Shown here: piece by piece, positions 10,141-19,019 of the stretch
Layout: each line of letters starts with the position of its first letter
Position numbering within the stretch: position 1 is the first letter of the stretch
Assembly: GCA_013339895.1 (NCBI GenBank)
Contig: JABACO010000016.1
Coordinates: 3,739,767-3,803,766, forward strand
Direction of reading: 5' to 3'
Length of the DNA stretch: 64,000 nt
DNA from: Ephydatia muelleri
Taxonomy: Eukaryota > Porifera > Demospongiae > Spongillida > Spongillidae
The notes under the pieces: model-generated
What the model was told of the DNA's origin: nothing
Seen by the model: only the letters and a program-made list of their open reading frames with translations
The model's database searches: none
Made by a program: the position numbers and the translations under genes

Positions 10141-10686
10141 TTCGAATCAAATGATCGTTGGCAGTGCTATACTGTCCCCTCGATAGTACAATGTGTCACA
10201 TGCACACAGCAAATACTGTCTCGAGGTCCAGTGTGGGAATACTAAATGCTAAATTGGGTCAGTCGATTTTGAAGTAACTCGGTCCGTGTTGTATCATGCA
10301 TCGGGTCCTGCCTTATATGATTCACCGCCACCTCACATGTTTCGTCAAGTTAATATGTAAGTAGCTATGTAGGTCATGTGGTCGATGACGAAATCAGAAC
10401 TTCCGCTTCATCAACCGTTTTGCACTCCTGTTAACACGTGTGGAAATTACTGTCCTCATTGGTTTACACGTCCGCACAACGCCAAGTGGGCTGGCTCCTT
10501 TTATAGCGAAAAAAAAAAAATCAAATGCAGATGTCATAGCCGCTAACATGTAAGCAAAGAGGTAAAGTTGATAGCAATGTCCTCAATAGTTAAGCAGTTT
10601 CACAAAATGTGTTCAGAGTCCCGTCTGCGGCGAGAGCAAAACGCACTGAAATGGGGAACCACGTACATGTACATGCATATACTGAC

Positions 10687-10947
10687 CTAACAACGGTGGC
10701 ATAAATGACGACAAAGGCGGTGGGGCTTGTGGCGACGGCAATGATGGCATGCATGACAGTGGCGGTTGTCATCTCGAACGCTCCGCCCGTCATCATCGCC
10801 TAATGCGCTCTCCCCATCATCACTGACGAGGGCATCTCGAACGCTCCGTTCATCATCGACATCCTTTTGACTGCCTATATCCTCTGCTGAAGTAGCGATG
10901 GAAACCGCAGCAATCACCAACAACGCACAAACTAGTTCCAATCTCAT
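10687..10947 (-). CDS. Secreted Cys/His-rich peptide precursor, copy C
   Basis: This is an intact 86-codon ORF from ATG 10945-10947. It has the same three-part layout as copies A, B and D: signal peptide with an AAVSIATSAED cleavage region, an acidic pro-region with RSVRD twice, and a tail with six cysteines in the same spacing. Family-specific changes include DALVSDD for DALGSDD (shared with D), IGSQK, CHACHHC and HKPHRL. The changes are mostly substitutions that keep the frame and every Cys. C mirrors B across the palindrome centred near 9,730 and is a tandem relative of D, 2.7 kb away. Confidence 0.6.
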   Translation of the reverse strand: MRLELVCALLVIAAVSIATSAEDIGSQKDVDDERSVRDALVSDDGESALGDDDGRSVRDDNRHCHACHHCRRHKPHRLCRHLCHRC

Positions 10948-10959
10948 TCTCCTCACTCC

Positions 10960-11340
10960 CAGCTGTGTTATCGTAAGTACCAATGTAGCGAGCTAACTGC
11001 TTTATATACAAGTTCCTGAATGTGGGTGATATTTACCGATGCAGGAAATGACCCCATTGATCGCGTGTGGAGTCCTCAAACGAGCGTGCGTAATTGTGAC
11101 TGTGCTCGTGATGTAATGTAAAATTGTGCTCATCGCGACACGTGAATGATTTAGTACAAGGTTGATTATCGTATGCACCAGAATGGTGAAAAGAAGGAAC
11201 ACACATCCGGATCGGGTCGACGTGAATGCTTTGGTGCTTTGGTACAAGGTTGATTATCGTATGCACCAGAGTGGTGAAAAGAAGGAACACATGCACATCC
11301 GGATCGGGTCGAAATGACGGACTCTTTTTTTCAACAATAC
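10960..11340 (-). promoter_or_regulatory. Promoter block of peptide gene C, with internal duplication
   Basis: A TATATAAA box (11001-11008) lies about 55 bp before the ATG. Upstream, the segment GGTTGATTATCGTATGCACC with the following GATCCGGATCGG-type core occurs twice in tandem (about 11158-11215 and 11250-11310). Copy D has a similar duplication. These may be duplicated regulatory elements or an unequal-crossover scar. Confidence 0.55.
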
Positions 11341-11374
11341 CAATCGGCCTAATGAAATTCATGAAACGATAGTT

Positions 11375-11680
11375 GTATGATGGCAGTCAATATGATGAGC
11401 CGGAGCGTTTGCGATGCACTATAGACAATGATGAGTGCAGATAGTCTCGTACCCAGAGCCACGCCACAGCAGCGGATGGATTACATCACCGCTACGTGGA
11501 CTTCCACGTAGCGGTGCTGTAATCCATCCGCTGCTCTGGCGTGGGTCTGGGTACGAGACAAGATGGCGGAGTGTTCGAGACCAGCAATGCGCTAGTTTCG
11601 CTGAATACAACTGATGGGACAATCAGTTCAGTATTTTTTACAGGCCCGGTGTTATTGCAGGTAGGAGTGTCCAAATCGGT
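11375..11680 (+). pseudogene. Decayed head-to-head relative of the peptide gene upstream of copy C
   Basis: Plus-strand sequence from about 11380 encodes SQYDEPERLRCTIDND, resembling the peptide pro-region. It is then broken by a 116-bp hairpin insertion (11444-11559) and resumes at GATGGCGGAGTGTTCGAGAC, the same order as the uninterrupted version at 14075-14230. No signal peptide or Cys-rich tail is visible. Confidence 0.5.
11444..11559. mobile_element. Small hairpin element H1, copy 1
   Basis: A 116-bp near-perfect palindrome from GTCTCGTACCCAGA to TCTGGGTACGAGAC, with GATGGATTACATCACCGC and its reverse close to the centre. A second copy of the family is at 11705-11822. It interrupts the decayed peptide-gene relative. 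Confidence 0.85.
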
Positions 11681-12265
11681 TCAAAATAGGTACCCATGTA
11701 GATAGTCTCGTACCCAGACCCTGATTCCCACAGCTGCGGATGGATTACATCACCGCTACGTGGAAAGTGATACCACGTAGCGGTGATGTAATGCTGTGGG
11801 AATCAGGGTCTGGGTACGAGACTACCATACCTACCGCTATTGATTTGCTCGTTAATTTTTGCTTTATCCGTTATGGAGATACAAGTGTGCAAAGTAATTG
11901 CATATTTCCCGGGCGTTACGCGCCATTAACGTATTACGACGGGCTTCGAGGATCCTCGTAATACGTTAATGGCGCGTAACGCCCGCAATTACTTTGCACA
12001 CTTGTATCTCTATATAACGGATAAAGCAAAAATTAACGAACAATAGCGGTAGGACCCTTCTACATAGGTACCTATTTTGAACCGATTTGGACACTCCTAC
12101 CTGAAGATGTGGCCGTTTTGAACCCTACGGGGTATCGGACCTTGTAACGTCGGTACCCCGCATGTGTAAGACACCAAAATGGATTTTCACGTATAGTAAT
12201 GGTGTGGTATGTTGTGTTAAAAATAGGAACCCGATAGCGTTAATATTTCGGAAGATATACGGGAC
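11659..12265. mobile_element. Long hairpin element F1, copy 1 (itself interrupted)
   Basis: The two arms meet at GAGGATCCTC (about 11948-11957). 11826-11950 pairs with 11955-12055 almost perfectly, and 11659-11702 pairs with 12063-12108. The outer part of the right arm (to about 12265) has lost its left partner. A small H1 hairpin (11705-11822) was inserted into the left arm. The complete version of this family is at 57082-57882. Confidence 0.8.
11705..11822. mobile_element. Small hairpin element H1, copy 2
   Basis: A 118-bp palindrome with the same GTCTCGTACCCAGA ends as 11444-11559, inserted inside the left arm of element F1. It is a nested insertion and therefore younger than F1. Confidence 0.85.
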
Positions 12266-12289
12266 AGTTCACGAGAGAATTGCACCACT

Positions 12290-13025
12290 CATATATTATA
12301 AAAATGTTATAAAAATGCATCACGTTTGCATCGCTATAACTTCCCAACGATTAACGCTATCGACATCCTATTTTCACCACTTCATACTACACCATTTCTC
12401 TACAGTAAAATGCATTTTGGAGTCTTGGACTATATCCGTGCCGACGTTCCTACGTGCGATACCCCCTGGGGTTCAAAACTACCATATCTTCGTGTAGGAG
12501 TAATCAAATCGCTTCTAATTCGGTTTGTAGGTGGAGAGGTCCTATATCTATCGATTTGTTCTGTTCGTTTATTTTTATGCCATCTGTTACGGAGATACAG
12601 TTGAATAAACTACGTGCACGTTTTCCCGCTTGATTCGCGCCAATGTAATAATCCCCGCCTCCCCATACATTGAGCGGAGCGCAATTTGCCCAAATCATTG
12701 GCGCGAAACGAGCGCGAAAATGTGCACGTAGTTTGTTCAACTGTATCTCCGTAACGGATTGCATAAAAATTAACGAACAGAACAAATAGATAGATATAGG
12801 ACCTCTCCACCTACAAACCGAATTAGAAGCGATTTGATTACTCCTACACGAAGATATGGTAGTTTTGAACCCCAGGGGGTATCGCACGTAGGAACGTCGG
12901 CACGGATATAGTCCAAGACTCCAAAATGCATTTTACTGTAGAGAAATGGTGTAGTATGAAGTGGTGAAAATAGGATGTCGATAGCGTTAATCGAAGACCC
13001 ATTTTCGTATAGAACGTTCCAATTA
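12290..13025. mobile_element. Long hairpin element F2
   Basis: A near-perfect palindrome from about 12345 to 12997, centre about 12,671, with arms of about 325 bp. Examples of paired segments are CGATTAACGCTATCGACATCC with its reverse near 12980, and TATCTTCGTGTAGGAGTAATC with its reverse near 12840. Its outer end TTTTCGTATAGAACGTTC is the same as that of F1 at 57851-57870. Open frames across it are by-products of the hairpin; none resembles a protein. Confidence 0.85.
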
Positions 13026-13029
13026 TATC

Positions 13030-13405
13030 TTCTTATATGATTCACCGCCACGTCACATGTTTCGTCAAGTTAATATGTAAGTAGCTATGTAGGTCATGTG
13101 GTCGATGACGACGGTCAGAACTTCCGCTTCATCAAAGCTACATGCCGTTTTGCACGTGTGGAAATTACTGTCCTCATTGGTTTACACGTGCGCACAACGC
13201 CAAGTGGGCTGGCTTCTTTTATAGCGAAAAAAAAAAATTCAAATGCAGATGTCATAGCTAACATGTAAGCAAAGAGGTAAAGTTGATAGCAATGTCCTCA
13301 ATAGTTAAGCAGTTTCACAAAATGTGTTCAGAGTCCCGTCTGCGGCGAGAGCAAAACGCATGCACTGAAATGGGGAACCACGTACATGTACATGCATATA
13401 CTGAC
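13030..13405 (-). repeat. Downstream flank of peptide unit D, direct duplicate of 10310-10686
   Basis: The segment from TTATATGATTCACCGCCAC through the run of A and to the gene end is a close direct copy of the equivalent part of unit C. It shows that C and D arose by tandem duplication of a unit of about 1.1 kb, later separated by hairpin insertions. Confidence 0.8.
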
Positions 13406-13666
13406 CTAACAACGGTGGCATAAATGACGACAAAGGCGGTGGGGCTTGTGGCGACGGCAATGATAGCATGCGCGACAGTGGCGGTTGTCATCTCGAACGC
13501 TCCGTCCGTCATCATCGCCTAGTGCGCTCTCCCCATCATCACTGACGAGGGCATCTCGAACGCTCCTTTCATCATCGACATCATTTCGACTGCCAATATC
13601 CTCTGCTGAGGTAGCGATGGAAACCGCAGCAATCACCAACAACGCACAAACTAGTTCCAATCTCAT
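13406..13666 (-). CDS. Secreted Cys/His-rich peptide precursor, copy D
   Basis: This is an intact 86-codon ORF from ATG 13664-13666. Signal peptide, acidic pro-region with RSVRD twice, and a six-Cys basic tail are all as in copies A-C. It shares AAVSIATSAED and DALVSDD with C, but CRACYHC with B and IGSRN with A. Copies therefore exchange variants, as expected with gene conversion. A TATATAAA box (13719-13726) precedes it. In copies A, C and D alike a Ser-rich frame is open on the opposite strand. I treat it as a shadow because it has no domain logic and is shorter in places. Confidence 0.6.
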   Translation of the reverse strand: MRLELVCALLVIAAVSIATSAEDIGSRNDVDDERSVRDALVSDDGESALGDDDGRSVRDDNRHCRACYHCRRHKPHRLCRHLCHRC

Positions 13667-13669
13667 TCT

Positions 13670-14045
13670 CCTCACTCCCAGCTGTGTTCACGTAGTACCA
13701 ATGTAGCGAGCTAACTGCTTTATATACAAGCTCCTGAATGTGGGTGATATTTACCAATGCAGGAAATGACCCCATTGATCGGGTGTGGAGTCTTAATTCA
13801 AACGAGCGTGCGTAATTGCAATACAAAGCTTTTTTGGCTAATGTAAAATTGTGCTCATCGCGACACGTGAATGCTTTGGTACAAGGTTGATTATCGTATG
13901 CACCAGAATGGTGAAAAGAAGGAACACACATCCGGATCGGGTCGACGTGAATGCTTTGGTATAAGGTTGATTATCGTATGGTGAAAAGAAGGAGCACACA
14001 TCCGGATCGGGTCGAAATGACGGACTCTTTTTTTTCAACAATACC
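13670..14045 (-). promoter_or_regulatory. Promoter block of peptide gene D
   Basis: A TATATAAA box (13719-13726) lies about 55 bp upstream of the ATG. Further up, the GATTATCGTATG and GATCCGGATCGGGTCGA motifs occur twice (about 13888-13945 and 13968-14018), as in copy C. The block lies between gene D and a decayed relative on the other strand, giving a head-to-head arrangement. Confidence 0.55.
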
Positions 14046-14074
14046 ATCGGCCTAATGAAACGATAGTTTTTTAA

Positions 14075-14240
14075 AAATATGATGACAGTCAATATGATGT
14101 GAGTTATGAGCCGCAGCGTTTGCGATGCACTATAGACGATGATGATGGCGGAGTGTTCGAGACCAGCAATGCGCTAGTTTCGCTGAATACAACTGATGGG
14201 ACAATCAGTTCAGTATTGTTTACAGGCCCGGTGTTATTGC
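14075..14240 (+). pseudogene. Decayed head-to-head relative of the peptide gene upstream of copy D
   Basis: One plus-strand frame reads DSQYDVSYEPQRLRCTIDDD, GGVFE and onward. It aligns loosely with the pro-region of the intact genes (SQNDVDDERSVRDA...DDGE). No signal peptide precedes it and no Cys-rich tail follows. The same block, interrupted by a hairpin, occurs near gene C. Confidence 0.5.
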
Positions 14241-14519
14241 ACCCCAACCAGAGATAATATATATATTATCTCTGCCCCAGCCCCCGCTGGATTAAAACTC
14301 ATGTATGTAGGTAGAATCAGTGCGTTAATTACATGTATAGTGCACATCTATAGTGACAATTTGGCCAGCGGTCTCTGATCAAATATGGGGACTGGCATTG
14401 TTAATGGAACGGGAAAGGAAAAGAACCGCTGCTAACTGTCGTTCTATGAAGCAATTTTGATTGACATCAGCTGCAGCAGCAGGAAATGAAACCAGCGAGT
14501 TTCATTAGCTAGCTGTTAT

Positions 14520-15420
14520 TGATCGATACATGCATTCTGTGCACGATGCATGCATGTGTCAGAAATTCAAGTATACACATGCATAATCCATTCAGGTTCA
14601 TGCATGGATCTTGGATGGGATGCATGAATGAAAATCATTGATTTTTCGTACATGATGATTCTGCAAAGATCCATAGCACGATCGTGCATGACTGCAAAAT
14701 CCGGCTGTGGGCACGCCCAAGAACAGGCATTCGCAACAGTGCTTGCTTTGCAGCAAAAAACCACCATCCCCTTGCACAGTTATTAAATAGAATGGCCCAT
14801 TGCCATGCGATCCTCCATGCATGCATTGCTGTGCGTGTACATGTAGACTTTCAAGTACGTCATGCTTTGTGACTCATTGATATTATCTGTACAAAACATT
14901 TGAAGGTGAAGTGTTTGATATAAGAATTGTGATTGGGTTCCAGCAGCAGAACCATGTTCAAGGGGTAATAAATCTTAAAAGACCTACTGCTGTCACTATG
15001 TAGTGTGCATGCGTGCATGAGGGCAGTATTTTTAGGGCAGCATTGAATACCTGTTGTGATACATGGTGTAATGAAATGCACATCTTATATCCTAAATAAC
15101 TGTATATGTGGTGGCAGCAGGCAGACCGTGCTTGTAAGCGTTCACCTCCTAGTGCACTTACATGTATACCTATTTTGAGAATGAAATTTCAGTATAGATG
15201 GAGGTCCTGTTCATTAAATCATTGCAGAACAGGATTTCCACAGATTTGATAACAGTACTTGTATCCTCATAGACTCTGTGATTGTTACATGTAGGGTACA
15301 AGCGTGCATAGTTGCATATATGCACACAACAGTTACTCTTTTGTGTGGCTAAATTCATTGCATGCTGATGGTGCAGATGGTAAGAGATATTTAACCTTCT
15401 GTAAGTTATGTCTCTATAAC
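14520..15420 (+). repeat. Long direct repeat with 4400-5290
   Basis: Second copy of the 0.9-kb segment described at 4400, lacking the poly-G tract. No gene is recognised. Confidence 0.7.
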
Positions 15421-15444
15421 TTGAATTGGCAGTACATAGTTAGT

Positions 15445-15545
15445 TGATTTTATTATTATTATTATTTTAATAATAAATTATAATAATACAAGACAATACA
15501 CGAATGGAATAAATGCTCATACAGAATTATTATTATTATTGTCAC
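15445..15545. repeat. (ATT)n / (AAT)n imperfect microsatellite
   Basis: Runs of ATT at 15451-15468 and 15528-15541, with AATAATAAATTATAATAAT between. The retrotransposon remnant begins immediately after. Confidence 0.9.
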
Positions 15546-15569
15546 TAAATGTTCTATCCTATGTTTTAA

Positions 15570-17100
15570 ACCTACACTAGAGCTCGTCCCAAGATGGCCC
15601 TGGCAATAGACCTGACGAGAGACATATTTACATGGCTATATATCTCCAACAGAAGGCCTGACTTATGGCTGGTCTGACCAAAGGCATATAGCGATGCGAG
15701 ACGATTAAAAACTTCATGTGCCTCCTTCCCCCAATTGCCATACGTCTCCACTGCTAGAGGAATGCACAACCACCCCAAATCCTGGCACTTAGCATCATTG
15801 TTGTGTGTTTCCTGGCTTCAGCAACACGACCAGCTGCACCCTCATAGATACTAGACATGTTTAGGATGGCAGGGGTAAGGGGTGAGGTGACGGTGACATC
15901 GAAAGCAGCCGGGTGGCCTCTGTCCCAACTCTGAACAAGGATGTCTGCTGGGCGAGAGTTGATGTTCTCCCTGCTCAAGCCGTAACCGACCTCTATCTTC
16001 ACAGAGAGGTGAGCCCGGCGACAGAAACCTGCCAGGATGTCACGCAGGAGGTTGTGCCAAGTGACCACGAAACCTCCATGCCTACAAGAAACTGCACGAT
16101 GTCCTACAGGGTCAAGGACCGTGTCCGGGCAAAAAGGGCAACAGGAACCTCCTGCTGTGTTCAGACCAAGCCACCATCTGAGGGCCATCTGTCACTCTGC
16201 TGAATCCAAATGTAAGTTCAAACCAGGGGAGGGAATAGTAGATATCCAAGAACCTGCAAAGGGGGTTGAAACTGAAAGGAGACGTGCCTTATTAACTTGG
16301 GAGGAGGAGGACAGTAAAGATTGAAAAGCGAGCCCATCTACCTTTTTAGACAAGCTACTTTGAGGTGGAGGAGAAGCAAGTATCGCCTCAATTGTGATAG
16401 CATCCTGGGGAGACACCTGAGAGTTGAAACGGGTAACTGCCTGCTGCAAGTGAATGTTATCAAGATTAAGATTACCAAACCCCGAAGCAGCCAAAGAGGA
16501 GATGAAAGCTGCAGGGGAGTGCCCTGATAACGAACGAAGACCAAAACCTCCCATACTGGGACTGAGTTGAGCCTGTGTCCAATTGGGATCGGGAATGTCT
16601 ACAGCTAGATATGAGGAGAGGCAAGATCGAGAACCTCGTCATCACAAAAATTCAAGGAATCTGAACAGAGGCTTGGGGGAGTGGTGCGTGACAGATGAAC
16701 GTGCTTGCAAAAACTTGCACACAGGCGTAGAAGTGAGAAGGCCACATGAAGATCAATATCGGCAACTTCCGTTACCGCCTTGAGTAAAACCTTAGAGTGG
16801 GCATTTCTCTCCGCGATAAACCTAGAAACATGAATGAGATCTCCCAAAGGGGACCCCAGAATGACCATATTAGGATGGAGAGAAAACTTTACTGAGGTGG
16901 GAAAAAGGGAATTCCCATTTCTGCTGAAAAGTTCACATTTCTGGAGATTGATGTGTAGTCCAAGGTGTGGACCCAGCTCCTCAATAAGACCCAGGGCACG
17001 AATCACTGCTTGTCTATTCCCGGCAATGACACCATCATCAAGATACCAGGCCTCTAGGGAAATGTCAATACAACCATCATCGGCCTCGATGCTGTTTAGT
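15570..17100 (-). mobile_element. Non-LTR retrotransposon remnant, copy 1 (RT palm to C-terminus)
   Basis: Read on the minus strand from 17100 downward the order is as follows. First comes a reverse transcriptase palm segment with an intact WYLDDG (about 17025-17050), followed by ELGPHLGLHINLQKCELF. Then a long linker. Then a Cys/His cluster, CCPFCPDTVLDPVGHRAVSC (about 16110-16170). Then RPADILVQSWDRG plus AFDVTVTS (about 15890-15960). The C-terminus is CIPLAVETYGNWG through SLVRSIARAIL. RPAD...FDVTV may be a PD-(D/E)XK-type endonuclease core, as in LINEs with C-terminal endonucleases. Several frameshifts make it non-coding. It is truncated just upstream of YLDDG, where repeat sequence of the 5.4-kb family takes over. 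Confidence 0.75.
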
Positions 17101-17109
17101 TGATAGTAT

Positions 17110-17580
17110 TTTATGACACAATTACTGAGGTGTAAACGTAAAAAAGATCCAACTCAGCATCATTTCATCCCCTCCATTCGGAATTGACTAATACTACTTC
17201 ACTCGAGTGAAGTATTATTAGTAATGTGTGCTCAAGTGCCATATGTGACTTATTGATGCCATTTATTGTTGTCTCTAACCTCGTTTGGTTATTCTGCTGT
17301 ACTTCATATCATGCCAAGAGCCATTTTTCTTGTCTAAAGATGAGGGTTAGTATAATAATGGTGAATAATGGTAAACCACAGGATCGCCATTGATCAATGT
17401 GTCCTTTGAGTGTAGTAAAAGTTCATAGAGCATAAAAAGGTGCAAATCTTCCCCAATAGAAGATCAACACACCTTTATGCACTTGTAATCTTTTATGAAC
17501 TGCAAGAGTTTCACATAAATGTCAGAGTGCATGGGACAAGGTCATTTAAATGTAGCTTGCTTTTTATGTGGGCTAGTACA
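17110..17580 (+). repeat. Direct repeat with 5400-5950
   Basis: A diverged duplicate of the 5.4-kb block, lying between two retrotransposon remnants. It includes a short inverted pair around AAATCTTCCCCAATAGAAGAT. No coding content. Confidence 0.65.
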
Positions 17581-17739
17581 CTCCCAAATTCACAATAGGG
17601 TTGGTATTAATATTGAGGCCATCTAAAAGGGACTCTATATGCGATGGACTCGATGTGCTATTTCGTGAAGGTCTACATTAGGAGATGGAGTAACTGATAT
17701 CTAGGCTGAAGCATAAGGTGATGAAATAGAGAGTAGACA

Positions 17740-18870
17740 AGCCCTGTCAATCAGGTGGAGTTATCAAATAGTCTTCTAAACTGGCAATCCTCAATTTTGT
17801 TTGACATGAACTTTTGAGTGCGTGGGGAAGAGCTGTTGTTGACAGAATCAGGAGTGAGACAGGTGGATCAACAAGGTGGTTATAAAGGTCTATAGAGTGG
17901 TGTAAGTTCTTACAAATCTCAGAAGATAAGCCAGAAGTGATAGCTGAGGCTAAATATGCAGCAGGAGACATAACGCAAACCTAGACCACCCCGACTTAGC
18001 TAAGTTTTGCCTGCTGCCATGCAGCATCAGTATTTATTTTACATGTATAGTCCAAGAAGCCAAGGGAGCCAGTAAGACTCTAGCTATGGCCCGAACAAGG
18101 GAGAAGTTCTGCGTGTTGTAGATCTCAGTGAGAGCGTTACATTTGTGGGAAGAAGTGATAATGGCCATGTTAGAAGCCAGGCCGGAGAAAGTTGGGCCTC
18201 TCTTCCCCAATTTCCATAAGTCTCCACCGCTAGTGGGAACGCACCCAACCCAGCTCTGAACACTTGGGGTCATTTACTCTGTGCTTCCTGCAGGGCCTCT
18301 ACCTCTGCTGCAGCCCCTTCAGACATGCTTGCTGCTGTTAGGATGGAAGGGGGTTAAGGAAGAGGTCACTGTGATATCAAAGGTAACATGTTGACCTCTC
18401 TCCCAATTGAGGACAAGTACTTCCGCTGGCCGGATATAGCTTAGGTCTGGTGTAATGCCACTGCCCGACTCTACTCTCACTCCAAGATGGGCGCAATGGC
18501 AGAAATCAACAAACACACTGCGCAGATTGTTGTGGCGAGTGACGAAATCTCCACCATGGTTGCCAAGGTGGTCAAGAGCTGTGCCAGGGCATAGAGAGCA
18601 CGAGGAGCCCCTAGCCACCATTGGATGGCAATTTGCATCTCGTTAGGATCAAGGTGCAGATTAAGACCAGGAGATGATGTAACCAGCAGCCAGGATGCAG
18701 CATGAGGTGCTGACACAGAGAGGAGTCAAACCTTGTCAGCAGGTAATGAGGCTTCTAACAAGATTGAGAACTGGTGGTCCTTCGATTTCTTATACAGTAC
18801 CCTCTGGTGGACGGGTGAGGCTGTGATAGAATCCACAGACGGAGAGACAAGAGATCAACAGCGTGAGATA
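17740..18870 (-). mobile_element. Non-LTR retrotransposon remnant, copy 2 (C-terminal part)
   Basis: Minus-strand pieces include the linker (SWLLVTSSPGLNLHLDPNEMQ), a zinc-type cluster (CSLCPGTALDHLGNHGGDF, about 18540-18610), RPAEVLVLNWERGQH plus TFDITVTSSL (about 18360-18440), and a C-terminal SLVRAIARVLL (about 18065-18100). It is the same family as copy 1, with independent frameshifts. No reverse transcriptase domain remains. Confidence 0.7.
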
Positions 18871-19019
18871 GATGTGGATTCTTATTATTATTATTGGCTG
18901 GATAAATAAGTACAAAACAGACACATTATCATTAAATCTAATGAATCTACAGTTTTACTTACAATGTAAACACATCTAAACAGCCTATAGTTTTACTAAC
19001 TTACCCTTGGACAACCTCC

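Noticed and set aside
12162..12887. Open frames of 90-130 codons across the hairpin elements, also at 57102-57530
   Set aside because: They follow the palindrome arms on both strands, differ in frame between copies, and resemble no protein. They are by-products of inverted-repeat DNA.
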